From Eubacterium sp. UBA3279 (lineage in GTDB: Bacteria; Bacillota; Clostridia; Lachnospirales; Lachnospiraceae): a stretch of DNA of 64,000 nucleotides. The notes beneath the pieces were generated by a model, which saw only the letters and a program-made list of their open reading frames with translations, had not been told where the DNA came from and searched no databases. The stretch spans positions 53,069-117,068 of the forward strand of contig DETV01000048.1 of assembly GCA_002361775.1 (NCBI GenBank), read 5' to 3'. The first letter of the stretch is position 1, and each line of letters starts with the position of its first letter. A program made the position numbers and the translations under genes. This document shows, piece by piece, positions 43,453-52,827 of this stretch.

Positions 43453-44328
43453 CTAGTTTCTCAACAGCTTTGCCAGACAGCGAATATATTCCGGCGTTGT
43501 TCCGCAACAGCCGCCTACGATACCTGCTCCCAGTTCCACCAGCTTCTTTGTGTGAAGGGCAAAATCCTGGGCATTCATATCATACAACGCTTCCCCCAGT
43601 TCATTGATCACTGGCATTCCTGCATTTGGCTTTGCAATAATGGGAACCTGCGCCACTGTTTTCATATTCGCAACTACAGCTTCCAACTGATCCGGACCTA
43701 CGGAACAGTTCAATCCTACTGCTGCCGCACCCATTTCCTGGAGAGTAACAACCGCTTCTACTGCATTTCCTCCATACATGGCTGTTCCATCTGCCTCCAA
43801 AGACAGAGTACACATCACGGCAAGATCACAAACTGACTGAGCGGCATCCAAAGCCGCTACCGTTTCATCCACACTGAGCATAGTCTCTGCCACCAGAAGA
43901 TCGGCTCCTGCATCTGCCAGTGCTTTTATCTGTTCCCGGTAAGCCTGATACAACATTTCGTAGCTAAGGTCTCCTCTTGGTTCTAAAAGCTGTCCTGTTG
44001 TCGTCAGATCACCTGCTACCAACGCATGATTTCCTACGGCATCTTTGGAAATCTTTACCAGACGGGTATTCAGCTCTGTCACTTTGTCTTCCAGTCCGAA
44101 ATTCTTCAAGCTGATTCTGTTCGCAGCAAAAGTTGGAGCATACACAATCTCACTTCCCGCCTCCACATAGGCACGCTGTAATTCTTGCAGAACTTCCGGA
44201 TTTTTCAAAACCCATTCTTCTGAAGAAATACCTACAGGCATTCCCTCTTTTCTAAGATTGGAACCTGTTGCTCCGTCTAAAAGAATCACATGCTCTTTGG
44301 CTTTCTCTAAAAATTCCTGTCTTGTCAT
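43453..44328 (-). CDS. Homocysteine S-methyltransferase family protein
   Basis: 291 residues, a (beta/alpha)8 barrel with N-terminal LLDGATGSNL. The three zinc-binding cysteines are intact: Cys208 in GLNCSVGP and Cys274-Cys275 in GGCCGTTP. The family transfers a methyl group (from S-methylmethionine, betaine or methylcobalamin) to homocysteine. It is a stand-alone module without the pterin or cobalamin domains of MetH. Probably cotranscribed with the preceding VOC gene (33-base gap). Confidence 0.88.
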   Translation of the reverse strand: MTRQEFLEKAKEHVILLDGATGSNLRKEGMPVGISSEEWVLKNPEVLQELQRAYVEAGSEIVYAPTFAANRISLKNFGLEDKVTELNTRLVKISKDAVGNHALVAGDLTTTGQLLEPRGDLSYEMLYQAYREQIKALADAGADLLVAETMLSVDETVAALDAAQSVCDLAVMCTLSLEADGTAMYGGNAVEAVVTLQEMGAAAVGLNCSVGPDQLEAVVANMKTVAQVPIIAKPNAGMPVINELGEALYDMNAQDFALHTKKLVELGAGIVGGCCGTTPEYIRCLAKLLRN

Positions 44329-44361
44329 CCTCTGTCTCCCTGATTTTCGCTGTGATAGATA

Positions 44362-44751
44362 TTATTTTCTCTGACAAAATTCGATTCTCTCTTTATTCGG
44401 TCCTTCAATAATGAAAAATGCAACCCCGTTTTCCCAGAAAGGAAGCTTCTCAATGCCCTGAGAAAGAAGGGTGAATCCCTGTTCCAAAGCCCACTGATAG
44501 GCTTTGTCTATATCGGTACAATCCAAAGCCAGATGATTAATAGCTCCATCCAGACCATTTCCGCCTTCCGCATACGTTTCAATCACCAGATTCTTCATTC
44601 TGAGGAAAGCAACCTGAGCTCCATTGGAAGGAACCTGATTTCTATGTTCTGTAACAAATCCCAGTTTTTCATAAAAAACTATTGTTTTTTCAATATCTGA
44701 TGTAGGAATTCCAATATGCTGAATTCCATTTACCCATTGTTCCGCTCCCAT
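44362..44751 (-). CDS. VOC-family (glyoxalase-like) protein
   Basis: 129 residues forming one vicinal-oxygen-chelate domain: two beta-alpha-beta-beta-beta repeats starting IQHIGIPTSDIEKTIVFYEKLGF and INHLALDCTDIDKAYQWALEQGF. Metal ligands are probably His12, His73 and Glu123 in PNKERIEFCQ. The substrate is unknown. Start preceded by GGGAGGAATCGACT. Confidence 0.85.
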   Translation of the reverse strand: MGAEQWVNGIQHIGIPTSDIEKTIVFYEKLGFVTEHRNQVPSNGAQVAFLRMKNLVIETYAEGGNGLDGAINHLALDCTDIDKAYQWALEQGFTLLSQGIEKLPFWENGVAFFIIEGPNKERIEFCQRK

Positions 44752-44775
44752 AGTCGATTCCTCCCTGTATTTTAT

Positions 44776-45939
44776 TTATTCTTCTGTATCTGCTTCTGTC
44801 TCGTCTGCTGTATCCTCATCGGTATCTGCTGCATCTTCTTCACTTTCCGTATCGGACGTCTCTGCAGGTTTGTACTGGAAGGATACACTGTCAGTAACTT
44901 TTACTTTCTTCCACACATTCTCTTCCACTTTAATTTCTGCTTCTTCTGTCCATTCTTCTACCAGTTTATCGTAAGCTTCCTGCTCTCTTTCAGAAATAAT
45001 ACTTTCTTTTTTATTCTCAGTAGCTTCCTCATCATTCTTTTTATCCAGACGAACCACATAATATCCATCTGTTCCTTCTACCACTTCCTGTACCAGTTCT
45101 CCGTCTTTCAAAGATGCTACCGCGTCAATTACCTTCTGATCCAAAGTATCCTCTTCACTGCCTGCGGTGGTAAAACTTGGAGTATAAGCGTAGAGAGATT
45201 CTTCTACTTCCTGTGCCAGAGCGCTCATATCTGCTTCTGCCACATTTTCAGATGCTTTCACCTTGTCTAAAACCTGCTGCGCCTGCTCTTTTTTAGCTTC
45301 TTTTTCTTCTTCTGTCAGCTCAATAGTATTTCCATCTTCGTCTTTTTCTGTTCCGGCAGTGGAAACTTTTACAACAGAAACTGTAGACTGTCCTGCTTCT
45401 TCATCACTCACTTCCTTATCCACATCAGCTACCATAGGATCATGAAGCTTTTCACGATAAGTAAGAAGCTCCAGATAAGTAACCATATCTGTTTCTGAAA
45501 CTGCCAGCTTCGCCAAAGTCTCTGCATCATTATCTTCCATAAATGTTTTTGCTGCTTCCTGGATCTTTGCCTGCTCTTCCTCACTGATAGTCACATCATA
45601 ATCCTCAGCATGATTTTTCATAGCATACAGAGTACGGATCGTATCCATAACATCATCTTTGGCAGTTTCTCCATATGTTCTTCCATCCTCTGCTTTTTCA
45701 TCCCAGATTCCCATAGAAGACATATCCATACCGTAACTTTGAGACATCATCTGGTAATAACTCTCTGTCATTGCCTGCTGATCCCTGACGATATAATTTG
45801 CCATTCCTAAAGTTACTTTTTCACCATCCACTGTGGCAACTGTCTGTGTTCCATCTAATTTGCCGCATCCGCTCAGACTTCCTGCCGCAACAGCAGAAGC
45901 CAGAATGACACATGCAATTTTTCCATTCATCTTTTTCAT
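44776..45939 (-). CDS. PrsA/SurA-like lipoprotein foldase
   Basis: 387 residues. A lipobox SLSGC follows a hydrophobic signal (Cys25), so it is anchored outside the membrane. A SurA-N-type helical domain covers about 30-180. The central part (about 180-320) resembles a parvulin-like peptidyl-prolyl isomerase, with DGELVQEVVEGTDGYYVVRLDKK at its end. The C-terminus is a long acidic Asp/Glu/Thr tail. The family assists folding of exported proteins. GGAGGAGAAC supports the start, and a promoter lies 93 bp upstream. Confidence 0.82.
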   Translation of the reverse strand: MKKMNGKIACVILASAVAAGSLSGCGKLDGTQTVATVDGEKVTLGMANYIVRDQQAMTESYYQMMSQSYGMDMSSMGIWDEKAEDGRTYGETAKDDVMDTIRTLYAMKNHAEDYDVTISEEEQAKIQEAAKTFMEDNDAETLAKLAVSETDMVTYLELLTYREKLHDPMVADVDKEVSDEEAGQSTVSVVKVSTAGTEKDEDGNTIELTEEEKEAKKEQAQQVLDKVKASENVAEADMSALAQEVEESLYAYTPSFTTAGSEEDTLDQKVIDAVASLKDGELVQEVVEGTDGYYVVRLDKKNDEEATENKKESIISEREQEAYDKLVEEWTEEAEIKVEENVWKKVKVTDSVSFQYKPAETSDTESEEDAADTDEDTADETEADTEE

Positions 45940-46031
45940 GTTCTCCTCCGTAAATCATTTCTTCAGCATACAAAGATGCCCACCGAATTGCTGCGTGCTG
46001 TCCGCTCTCACAATTCAGCCATCATGAAAAC

Positions 46032-46060
46032 ATTATATTCTATTTTTCAGTACCGGGCAA
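46032..46060 (-). promoter_or_regulatory. Promoter of the PrsA-like gene
   Basis: Minus-strand TTGCCC, 17-bp spacer, TATAAT, between mfd and the lipoprotein gene. Confidence 0.7.
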
Positions 46061-46100
46061 CCTTTTTCCCTGATTTCAAACTTTTTTCACATTATATATG

Positions 46101-49100
46101 TCACTGTCCGCCGTCCTCGGAATTTTCCACCAGACACTGCATAATTTCCAAAAGTTCTTCTGCCTTTGCCATCATCGGAATTACCTCTTTGACCCTCCGT
46201 TTTCTGGGGCGATACAGGAAATAGGGATTGGTTTCCACCTTAAATTGCAGTTCATCCGGATATTTTCCCAGAATCTCCGGCACTTTCGACGGATTTACTT
46301 TCGCTTTTTCGTACATGGTCAGACGCAATTCATCTCCCATTTGTTTTACTTCCGTCAAATAAATATGATGCGCCATTGCTTTCAGGTTAGCAATAGCCAA
46401 AAGATTCTGTACCGTCTTTGGCGGCTCTCCGAACCGATCCAACAGTTCTTCCATCATATCTTCATATTCTTCCTTCGTTTCAATGCCGGCAATCCGCTTA
46501 TAAATATCTAATTTCAGATATTCATTGGGAATATATTTTTCCGGAATATACGCATCCACGTTCATATCAATGGTAGTCTCGAATTCTTCTTCCACTTCAA
46601 TTCCCTTAGCTTCTCTGACGGCTTCATTTAACATTTTACAATACAGATCGTAACCTACCGCTTCCATATGACCATGCTGCTCTGCCCCCAGAAGATTTCC
46701 CGCTCCACGAAGCTCCAGATCACGCATGGCAATCTTAATTCCGCTTCCCAGTTCTGTAAATTCCCGGATGGCATGAAGACGTTTTTCTGCAATTTCTTTC
46801 AGCATCTTATTTCTTCGGTACATCAAAAATGCATATGCTGTCCGATTAGACCGTCCAACTCTTCCCCTCAACTGATATAGCTGAGACAGTCCCAATTGAT
46901 CGGCGTCATGGATAATCATGGTATTGACATTGGAAATATCCAATCCTGTTTCAATAATGGTAGTAGACACCAAAACATCAATCTCCCCATTAATAAATCC
47001 GTACATGATTTTTTCCAACTGTCGTTCACTCATTTGTCCATGGGCAAATGCCACATTGGCCTCCGGAACCAGTTTTGCAATCTGATTGGTAATGTCGTCA
47101 ATATTATTCACCCGGTTATATACATAGTAAACCTGACCGCCCCGGGCCATTTCCCGGCTAATAGCTTCTCTTACCAATTCATCATTATATTCCATCACAT
47201 AGGTTTGGATGGGCATTCGATCCTGTGGCGCTTCTTCCAACACGCTCATATCACGGATTCCAATAAGACTCATATGCAGTGTTCTGGGAATCGGCGTGGC
47301 AGTAAGGGTCAATACGTCCACATTTTTCTTCAACTGTTTTATTTTTTCTTTGTGTGTTACTCCAAAACGTTGTTCTTCATCAATGATCAGCATTCCCAAA
47401 TCTTTATATTTTACATCTTTGGACAACACCCGGTGAGTTCCAATTACAATATCCACCAGGCCCTTTTTCAAATCCTCCAATGTTTGTTTTTGCTGCGCGG
47501 GGGTCCGGAACCGACAAAGCAGATCTATCCGCACAGGAAATTCTTTCATTCTCTGCACAAACGTGTTGTAATGCTGCTGTGCCAATATGGTAGTGGGTAC
47601 CAGGTACACCACCTGTTTATTCTCCTGAACCGCCTTAAAAGCAACACGGATCGCAATTTCCGTTTTACCGTATCCCACATCTCCACAGACCAGACGATCC
47701 ATGATCTTCCCACTTTCCATATCCTTCTTAGCCGCTTCTATAGCCTGCAATTGATCTTCTGTCTCTTCAAAAGGAAACATTTCCTCAAATTCTTTTTGCC
47801 AGATGGTATCCGGTCCATACTGAAATCCTTTTTCATTTTCCCGGGCAGCATAAAGCGCCACCAGATCTTTTGCTATATTCTTTACTGCGCCCCGCACCCT
47901 GGTTTTTGTTTTTTTCCACTCCTGTCCTCCTAATTTATTCAATTTAGGAGGCTTCGCATCCGCTCCGGCATATTTTTGCAGGAGTTCCAATTGGGTTGCC
48001 AGAATATACAGATTACTTTTTCCGTCATATTCAATTTTGATATAATCTTTGGAAACACCGTCCACATTCATTTTTTCAATTCCCCGGTATACTCCCAGAC
48101 CGTGATTTTCATGTACTACAAAATCTCCGACTGAAAGTTCCGAAAAACTCTGAATTCTTTTCCCGCTGTATTCCGATTTTTTTCTTTTTTTCTTCTTTTC
48201 TTTTCCGAAAATATCCGACTCTGCAATCACCACATATTTAATCAGCGGATATTCAAATCCCCTGCTCACATGACCGCAGGATACTTTAATTTCACCTGTT
48301 TGGATCAATCTTTGCGGATCTTCACTGAAAAAGCTGTTCAAGCCTTCATTTTGCAGATCTTCAGCCAAACGAGCCGCCCTTGTTCTGGAAGGAGACAACA
48401 AAAGTACCTGATACCCCGTTTTCTTCCACTGTTTCAAATCCTTCACCAGCATCTCGAAGCTGTTGTTATAGGGATTAACAGATTTTACCGTCACCTGAAT
48501 TTCTTTTGAAAAATTCCAATTGCTCCCCACCGGTTCCATAAGCGATAAAGAAAGAGTATGCGCCTGATAAAATTTATGCAAAACTTCCTGATAACGACAA
48601 ATCAGATCCGTCTGTCCCGGAAGCAGATATCCTTTCTCCAGCCTGTGAATCATACTCTCGCGAAATTCCTCTTCCGTAGCCTTCGCATGCTCTCCCAGCC
48701 GAACTGCTTCATCCAGAACCACCAGTGTATCTTCCGGAAAATAATCAAGAAAACTTACCGTTTTTTCATAAAAATAGTGAATAAAACTTTCTGCCCCGGT
48801 AAAATACTCAAATTCCTCCATCTGATCTCTGATTTCTTCCGCCACATTTCTGATACGGGCTGCCTCTTCTGTTTTAAATTCATCTCTTAATTTTTTCTGC
48901 AGAGTATCCGCTTCTTTTTTTATCGCCTTCAAACCCCGGGCAATACTCTTTTCATCCAAAACCATTTCCGTAGCCGGATATATGGTAATTTCTTCCAGAT
49001 TTTCAATGGAACGCTGACTTTCCACATCAAAACTCCGTATAGAATCTATTTCATCGCCCCATAACTCTATCCGCCAGGGATTTTCTTCCGTCAGCGGAAA

Positions 49101-49637
49101 TATGTCCAAAATTCCTCCCCGCACTGAAAACTGCCCCGGTACTTCCACCTGAGATGCCCGCTCATAGCCTAATTCTACCAGCTCGGTTTTCAACTGATCC
49201 AGATTGATCTCACTGTCATTGTAAAAATGAAGAACTCTGCTTTTCCATACTTCCAAAGGAATCAGATAATCAAGACAACTATCTATGGATGTCACTACTG
49301 TAACTTCCTTTTTTTCAAGCAAAGCCTTCAACACTTGAAGCCTCTGTTTTGTGATCAGATTTCCATGAATATCCGCCTGATAAAAAATAAGATCACGGGC
49401 AGGATAAAACAGAACTTCCGGATCATACAGACGATAGTCCTCGTAAATCTCTTTTGCTTTCAGATCATTTTCTGATATAATCAGCCGAAAAGGAAAATCT
49501 TCGGAAAGCCCGTTGGCAAAATGCGCTTTCTGGGCATCAAGACAACCGGAAACCTGAACGATTCCCGGTTGCAGTATCTGTTTTTTTATTTCATCAAATT
49601 CAGCCAGATTATATAAAGGTTGTACAAATGCATCCAT
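46101..49637 (-). CDS. mfd: Transcription-repair coupling factor Mfd
   Basis: 1178 residues, full length. The UvrB-homology region is at the N-terminus (PARDLIFYQADIHG). The RNA-polymerase-interacting CarD-like domain lies near 500 (LSVGDFVVHENHGLGVYRGIEKM). The RecG-like translocase carries CGDVGYGKTEIA (Walker A), DEEQRFGV (DEEQ box), TATPIPRTLHMS and QLRGRVGRS. The TRCF C-terminal domain binds UvrA. It removes stalled RNA polymerase and recruits nucleotide excision repair. It follows pth by 23 bp, a common Firmicutes order. Confidence 0.97.
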   Translation of the reverse strand: MDAFVQPLYNLAEFDEIKKQILQPGIVQVSGCLDAQKAHFANGLSEDFPFRLIISENDLKAKEIYEDYRLYDPEVLFYPARDLIFYQADIHGNLITKQRLQVLKALLEKKEVTVVTSIDSCLDYLIPLEVWKSRVLHFYNDSEINLDQLKTELVELGYERASQVEVPGQFSVRGGILDIFPLTEENPWRIELWGDEIDSIRSFDVESQRSIENLEEITIYPATEMVLDEKSIARGLKAIKKEADTLQKKLRDEFKTEEAARIRNVAEEIRDQMEEFEYFTGAESFIHYFYEKTVSFLDYFPEDTLVVLDEAVRLGEHAKATEEEFRESMIHRLEKGYLLPGQTDLICRYQEVLHKFYQAHTLSLSLMEPVGSNWNFSKEIQVTVKSVNPYNNSFEMLVKDLKQWKKTGYQVLLLSPSRTRAARLAEDLQNEGLNSFFSEDPQRLIQTGEIKVSCGHVSRGFEYPLIKYVVIAESDIFGKEKKKKRKKSEYSGKRIQSFSELSVGDFVVHENHGLGVYRGIEKMNVDGVSKDYIKIEYDGKSNLYILATQLELLQKYAGADAKPPKLNKLGGQEWKKTKTRVRGAVKNIAKDLVALYAARENEKGFQYGPDTIWQKEFEEMFPFEETEDQLQAIEAAKKDMESGKIMDRLVCGDVGYGKTEIAIRVAFKAVQENKQVVYLVPTTILAQQHYNTFVQRMKEFPVRIDLLCRFRTPAQQKQTLEDLKKGLVDIVIGTHRVLSKDVKYKDLGMLIIDEEQRFGVTHKEKIKQLKKNVDVLTLTATPIPRTLHMSLIGIRDMSVLEEAPQDRMPIQTYVMEYNDELVREAISREMARGGQVYYVYNRVNNIDDITNQIAKLVPEANVAFAHGQMSERQLEKIMYGFINGEIDVLVSTTIIETGLDISNVNTMIIHDADQLGLSQLYQLRGRVGRSNRTAYAFLMYRRNKMLKEIAEKRLHAIREFTELGSGIKIAMRDLELRGAGNLLGAEQHGHMEAVGYDLYCKMLNEAVREAKGIEVEEEFETTIDMNVDAYIPEKYIPNEYLKLDIYKRIAGIETKEEYEDMMEELLDRFGEPPKTVQNLLAIANLKAMAHHIYLTEVKQMGDELRLTMYEKAKVNPSKVPEILGKYPDELQFKVETNPYFLYRPRKRRVKEVIPMMAKAEELLEIMQCLVENSEDGGQ

Positions 49638-49660
49638 TTTCTGACATATTCCTTTCCCTT

Positions 49661-50233
49661 TTATCGGGGGCCACCATTATACTCATTCATGGCCCGATCC
49701 ACCTCGCCCTGAACGATCAGTTCAGCAGCCTTTCCTGCTCTCTCCAGGGCGTCATCCACCAGTTCCCTGTCTTCCCTTGAGAAAGTTCCCAGCACATAAT
49801 CAGCCAGATCCCAATTCTTAGGTTTCTCTCCCACACCTACCTTGATCCTCTGAAAATTTTGTGTGCCAAGATGATTAATAATACTTTTAATTCCGTTATG
49901 GCCCCCGGCGCTTCCTTTTTTCCGTATGCGGATCTGTCCCGGCGCCAGACTGATATCATCATAAACCACCAAAAGCTCACTCTCCGGGTCTACCTTGTAA
50001 TAATCTACCAGAGCCCGCACAGATTCTCCACTCAGATTCATGTAGGTAAGGGGTTTCGCCAGGATTACCTTCTGACCGCCAATGATGCCTTTCCCATACA
50101 TAGCTTTATGCTGTGTTCCAGCAGATGGAATTCGATATTCGTCCACCAGAAGATCAATAGCATCAAACCCAACATTGTGACGTGTATTTTCATATTTTTT
50201 CCCCGGATTACCCAGGCCTACGATTATAAACAT
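49661..50233 (-). CDS. pth: Peptidyl-tRNA hydrolase
   Basis: 190 residues. It cleaves peptidyl-tRNA released from stalled ribosomes. The family signature IIVGLGNPGKKYENTRHNVGF contains catalytic His19, and YMNLSGESV and GSAGGHNGIKSI are conserved. ATG 50233 is chosen over the in-frame codon at 50305, because GAGAGGAGAAAACAG precedes it and the longer form would overlap the upstream gene by about 60 bp. Confidence 0.95.
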   Translation of the reverse strand: MFIIVGLGNPGKKYENTRHNVGFDAIDLLVDEYRIPSAGTQHKAMYGKGIIGGQKVILAKPLTYMNLSGESVRALVDYYKVDPESELLVVYDDISLAPGQIRIRKKGSAGGHNGIKSIINHLGTQNFQRIKVGVGEKPKNWDLADYVLGTFSREDRELVDDALERAGKAAELIVQGEVDRAMNEYNGGPR

Positions 50234-50246
50234 CTGTTTTCTCCTC

Positions 50247-51197
50247 TCAGGTAAAATAAACCAGCTCCTGCTCCGGTTTTTCTGCCGGAACAATTTCTTT
50301 TCCATACAAAACCGGTCCCTTATCGTGATATACTTCCAGATATTCCTCCCGAACTTCTGCAGTCACCTGAACCCAGGAGCCCATCCTCAGCCGTTTTGAA
50401 TCCGGATTCTTGCAGACATAACCGATAAACTGTGTATCATCTGCACAACAAGTCATAGCCATTCGTCCAGGCACAAAAAATCCTGCATTCAAATCACGGC
50501 TTTTTAATACCTGTCCCTTAAATCTGACTGTTTTTCCCACATAATCCTGAAGATTATCCATCATATCCACATACCAGATACCAAAATCAATATCTTCGAT
50601 TTCAATAATATCTGCATCCATATCATATGGCATCTCATCCTGGAAAATATCTTCAATTTCCCCTTCTTCATCTTCAAACAAAACCTCTGCTCCCGCATTA
50701 ACCACTTTCACACTGCGGCGGAAATTTGCCAGAGGATTTTCCGGCTGACAACGGTTAAAAATCACCATATCTGCCCCCCGGATCATTTCCACAAAAAGAG
50801 ATTTCATATTATTCATATAAATCTGGAAGGTGCTGGCATCCACAGTCACAATATGCTGCGCCATATCCCATCCCCCTGGCAATGCCATATCATAAAACTT
50901 ATCCGTAGACCAAAGTGGATTAAATTCTATAAGAACTCTTTCCGGTTTATGTTTTTTATCTAACATACGCAGCGTATCCACGGTAAAATCTTCCGGTTCT
51001 TCAATAATTTCCATCACCGTATTATACTTCTTCAGATCATCCTCATCATATTCTTCTTCTCCTTCTTCACAAAGAATCAGAAGAGTCTTTTCCGGAATCT
51101 GAAAATATTTCTGATGAATTGTAAAATCAAGAAACTGCGTTTTTCCACTTTCCAAAAATCCTGTAATTAAATATACTGGTACATCTCTATCAAACAT
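50247..51197 (-). CDS. CobW-like GTPase fused to a TIGR03943-like domain
   Basis: 316 residues. The P-loop is LITGFLESGKTQFLDF. The rest of the GTPase domain is degenerate compared with its neighbour, and the usual CxCC motif is absent. The C-terminal 100 residues (VGKTVRFKGQVLKSRDLNAGFFVPGRMAMTCCADDTQFIGYVC) resemble the small domain of putative metal-permease accessory subunits. The Cys pair could bind metal. It lies two bases after the His-rich CobW gene and is probably its partner in metal delivery. Confidence 0.75.
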   Translation of the reverse strand: MFDRDVPVYLITGFLESGKTQFLDFTIHQKYFQIPEKTLLILCEEGEEEYDEDDLKKYNTVMEIIEEPEDFTVDTLRMLDKKHKPERVLIEFNPLWSTDKFYDMALPGGWDMAQHIVTVDASTFQIYMNNMKSLFVEMIRGADMVIFNRCQPENPLANFRRSVKVVNAGAEVLFEDEEGEIEDIFQDEMPYDMDADIIEIEDIDFGIWYVDMMDNLQDYVGKTVRFKGQVLKSRDLNAGFFVPGRMAMTCCADDTQFIGYVCKNPDSKRLRMGSWVQVTAEVREEYLEVYHDKGPVLYGKEIVPAEKPEQELVYFT

Positions 51198-51199
51198 GA

Positions 51200-52306
51200 C
51201 TATTTCACTCCAAATATTTTTGCAAGTTTTTCTTCATCCATTTTAGAACCAATTACACAAAGCTTTCCGGTGATTTGCGGCGCTCCTGTACGAACCTCAT
51301 ACTCTTCCGGAACCATGTCAAAATAAATCCACTGACCATCTTTCCCGTCTACCATTCCTTTTGCCCGCAAAATCGTTCCAAAAGTCTCATCCTGAGACAA
51401 TTCTTTCAAAATATTTTCAATCTCTTCTTTTTCATATTTTCTTGCAGTTTCTCTGCCCCAGCTTGTAAACACCTCATCTGCATGGTGATGATGATGATCG
51501 TGGTCATGACCGCAGCCACACTCTCCTTCATGATGGTGGTGATGTTCATGATCGTGGTCATGGCCACAGCCACACTCTCCTTCATGGTGATGATGATGTT
51601 CATGATCGTGATCATGGCCACAGCCACACTCTCCTTCATGGTGATGATGATGTTCATGATCGTGATCACAGCCACATACCGGACAGATTTCTTCCTCTTC
51701 TTCTCTTCCGTGTTCCATAGCTTCTACAATCTGTGATGCATCCAGCTCTTCCACAGGTGTGGTAATAATCACCGCATCCTGATTCACTCCGCGAATCATC
51801 TCTACCACTTTTTCTATCTTCTCATCAGTAGCCTTAGGCGTATCTGTACGACTGAGAATAATTGTTTTTGCATATTCCAACTGATTCTCAAAAAACTCAC
51901 CGAAATTTCTCATATACATCTTACATTTATTCACATCTACCACAGTTGTATAACTGTTGAGACTGATCTCACAATCCACATCTACATTTTTTACAGCTTT
52001 GATTACATCTGACAATTTTCCCACACCGGAAGGTTCAATGATAATCCGATCCGGATGATAAGTATTGATAACCTCCTTCAAAGAGGTTCCAAAATCTCCT
52101 ACAAGAGAACAACAAATACAACCGGAGTTCATTTCTCTGATCTCAATTCCGGATTCTTCCAAAAATCCGCCGTCGATGCCAATCTCTCCAAATTCATTTT
52201 CGATCAAAACCACCTGCTGGCCTTTAAATGCTTCTGCCAGTAATTTTTTAATCAGTGTAGTTTTTCCTGCTCCTAAAAATCCTGAAATAATGTCTATTTT
52301 TGTCAT
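51200..52306 (-). CDS. CobW/G3E-family metallochaperone GTPase with His-rich repeats
   Basis: 368 residues. GTPase motifs: GFLGAGKTTLIKKLL (P-loop, 9-23), the CICC metal motif in MNSGCICCSLVGDF (near 60-73), and a Ser/Thr-x-x-D base-recognition segment LSRTDTPK. Between residues about 210 and 275 lies a tandem repeat of an 18-residue unit (CGCGHDHDHEHHHHHEGE). The C-terminal CobW domain follows. The family hands Zn, Co or related metals to client enzymes using GTP. The repeat would buffer many metal ions. The start follows AAAGGAAGAGATATT. Confidence 0.9.
   Translation of the reverse strand: MTKIDIISGFLGAGKTTLIKKLLAEAFKGQQVVLIENEFGEIGIDGGFLEESGIEIREMNSGCICCSLVGDFGTSLKEVINTYHPDRIIIEPSGVGKLSDVIKAVKNVDVDCEISLNSYTTVVDVNKCKMYMRNFGEFFENQLEYAKTIILSRTDTPKATDEKIEKVVEMIRGVNQDAVIITTPVEELDASQIVEAMEHGREEEEEICPVCGCDHDHEHHHHHEGECGCGHDHDHEHHHHHEGECGCGHDHDHEHHHHHEGECGCGHDHDHHHHHADEVFTSWGRETARKYEKEEIENILKELSQDETFGTILRAKGMVDGKDGQWIYFDMVPEEYEVRTGAPQITGKLCVIGSKMDEEKLAKIFGVK
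51481..51677 (-). repeat. 54-bp in-frame tandem repeat (His/Cys-rich)
   Basis: CAGCCACACTCTCCTTCATG recurs at 51513, 51567 and 51621, an exact 54-bp period. It encodes 18-residue units, with a partial unit on each end. Confidence 0.95.
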
Positions 52307-52333
52307 AATATCTCTTCCTTTCCTATACGACTA

Positions 52334-52361
52334 AAAGGGCTGTTTTCTTAAACAGCCCTTT
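52334..52361 (-). terminator. Terminator between the HPr-like and CobW genes
   Basis: Perfect 12-bp stem AAAGGGCTGTTT / AAACAGCCCTTT with a 4-nt loop, then TTAG on the minus strand. Confidence 0.7.
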
Positions 52362-52384
52362 ATCATTCCCATCTTTTTTTCTGA

Positions 52385-52621
52385 TTATTCCCCATCTACC
52401 ATGAAAGCAACCAGACGAGAAACATCTTCCGGCTCATGAGCAATAATTTCCAGCTCCGGAATCTCCCCATTAGAGAAAATATTTGCCAGAGAAACATACT
52501 GGCATAATTTGGATTTTAAATTAAGGCGATCTCCTTCTCCTGTTACCAGTTCCACTTTTCCCTTACAATTATCTACAATTTCAAAAAACTTATCTACATT
52601 TCTAATATTCGTAATTTTCAT
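52385..52621 (-). CDS. Small HPr-like protein of unknown function
   Basis: 78 residues. The pattern GDRLNLKSKLCQYVSLANIFSNGEIPELEIIAHEPEDVSRLVAFM looks like the second half of the phosphocarrier HPr fold (SLGVMSLG...EIEIxAxGxDE). The active-site His and regulatory Ser context are not convincing. It is therefore probably not a working PTS carrier. It precedes the CobW pair behind a terminator. Start after AAAGGAGTTTACT. Confidence 0.6.
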   Translation of the reverse strand: MKITNIRNVDKFFEIVDNCKGKVELVTGEGDRLNLKSKLCQYVSLANIFSNGEIPELEIIAHEPEDVSRLVAFMVDGE

Positions 52622-52679
52622 AGTAAACTCCTTTCAGATAACACTTCTTTCTGTACAGGCTAATTTCTTACCTTTTCTT

Positions 52680-52708
52680 ATTATAAGCAACTTTATTCCA
52701 AAAGTAAA
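52680..52708 (-). promoter_or_regulatory. Promoter of the HPr-like gene
   Basis: Minus-strand TTTACT, 17-bp spacer, TATAAT. Confidence 0.7.
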
Positions 52709-52763
52709 GTGATGAAATCACATTTCATACTCTTTCCCCCGACCATGTTCTCCCATATATAAC

Positions 52764-52792
52764 TTGAATTCCTCCACTCCCTTTGCTAAAAT
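52764..52792 (+). promoter_or_regulatory. Promoter of the threonine-aldolase-like gene
   Basis: TTGAAT, 17-bp spacer, TAAAAT, 35 bp upstream of the ATG. Confidence 0.7.
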
Positions 52793-52827
52793 AAATTCAA
52801 TAAATTTTTCTATAAGGAGTATCTGCT

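Noticed and set aside
51481..51677. Possible CRISPR-like or intergenic tandem repeat
   Set aside because: The repeat has no spacers, is in frame within a CobW gene and encodes His/Cys units.
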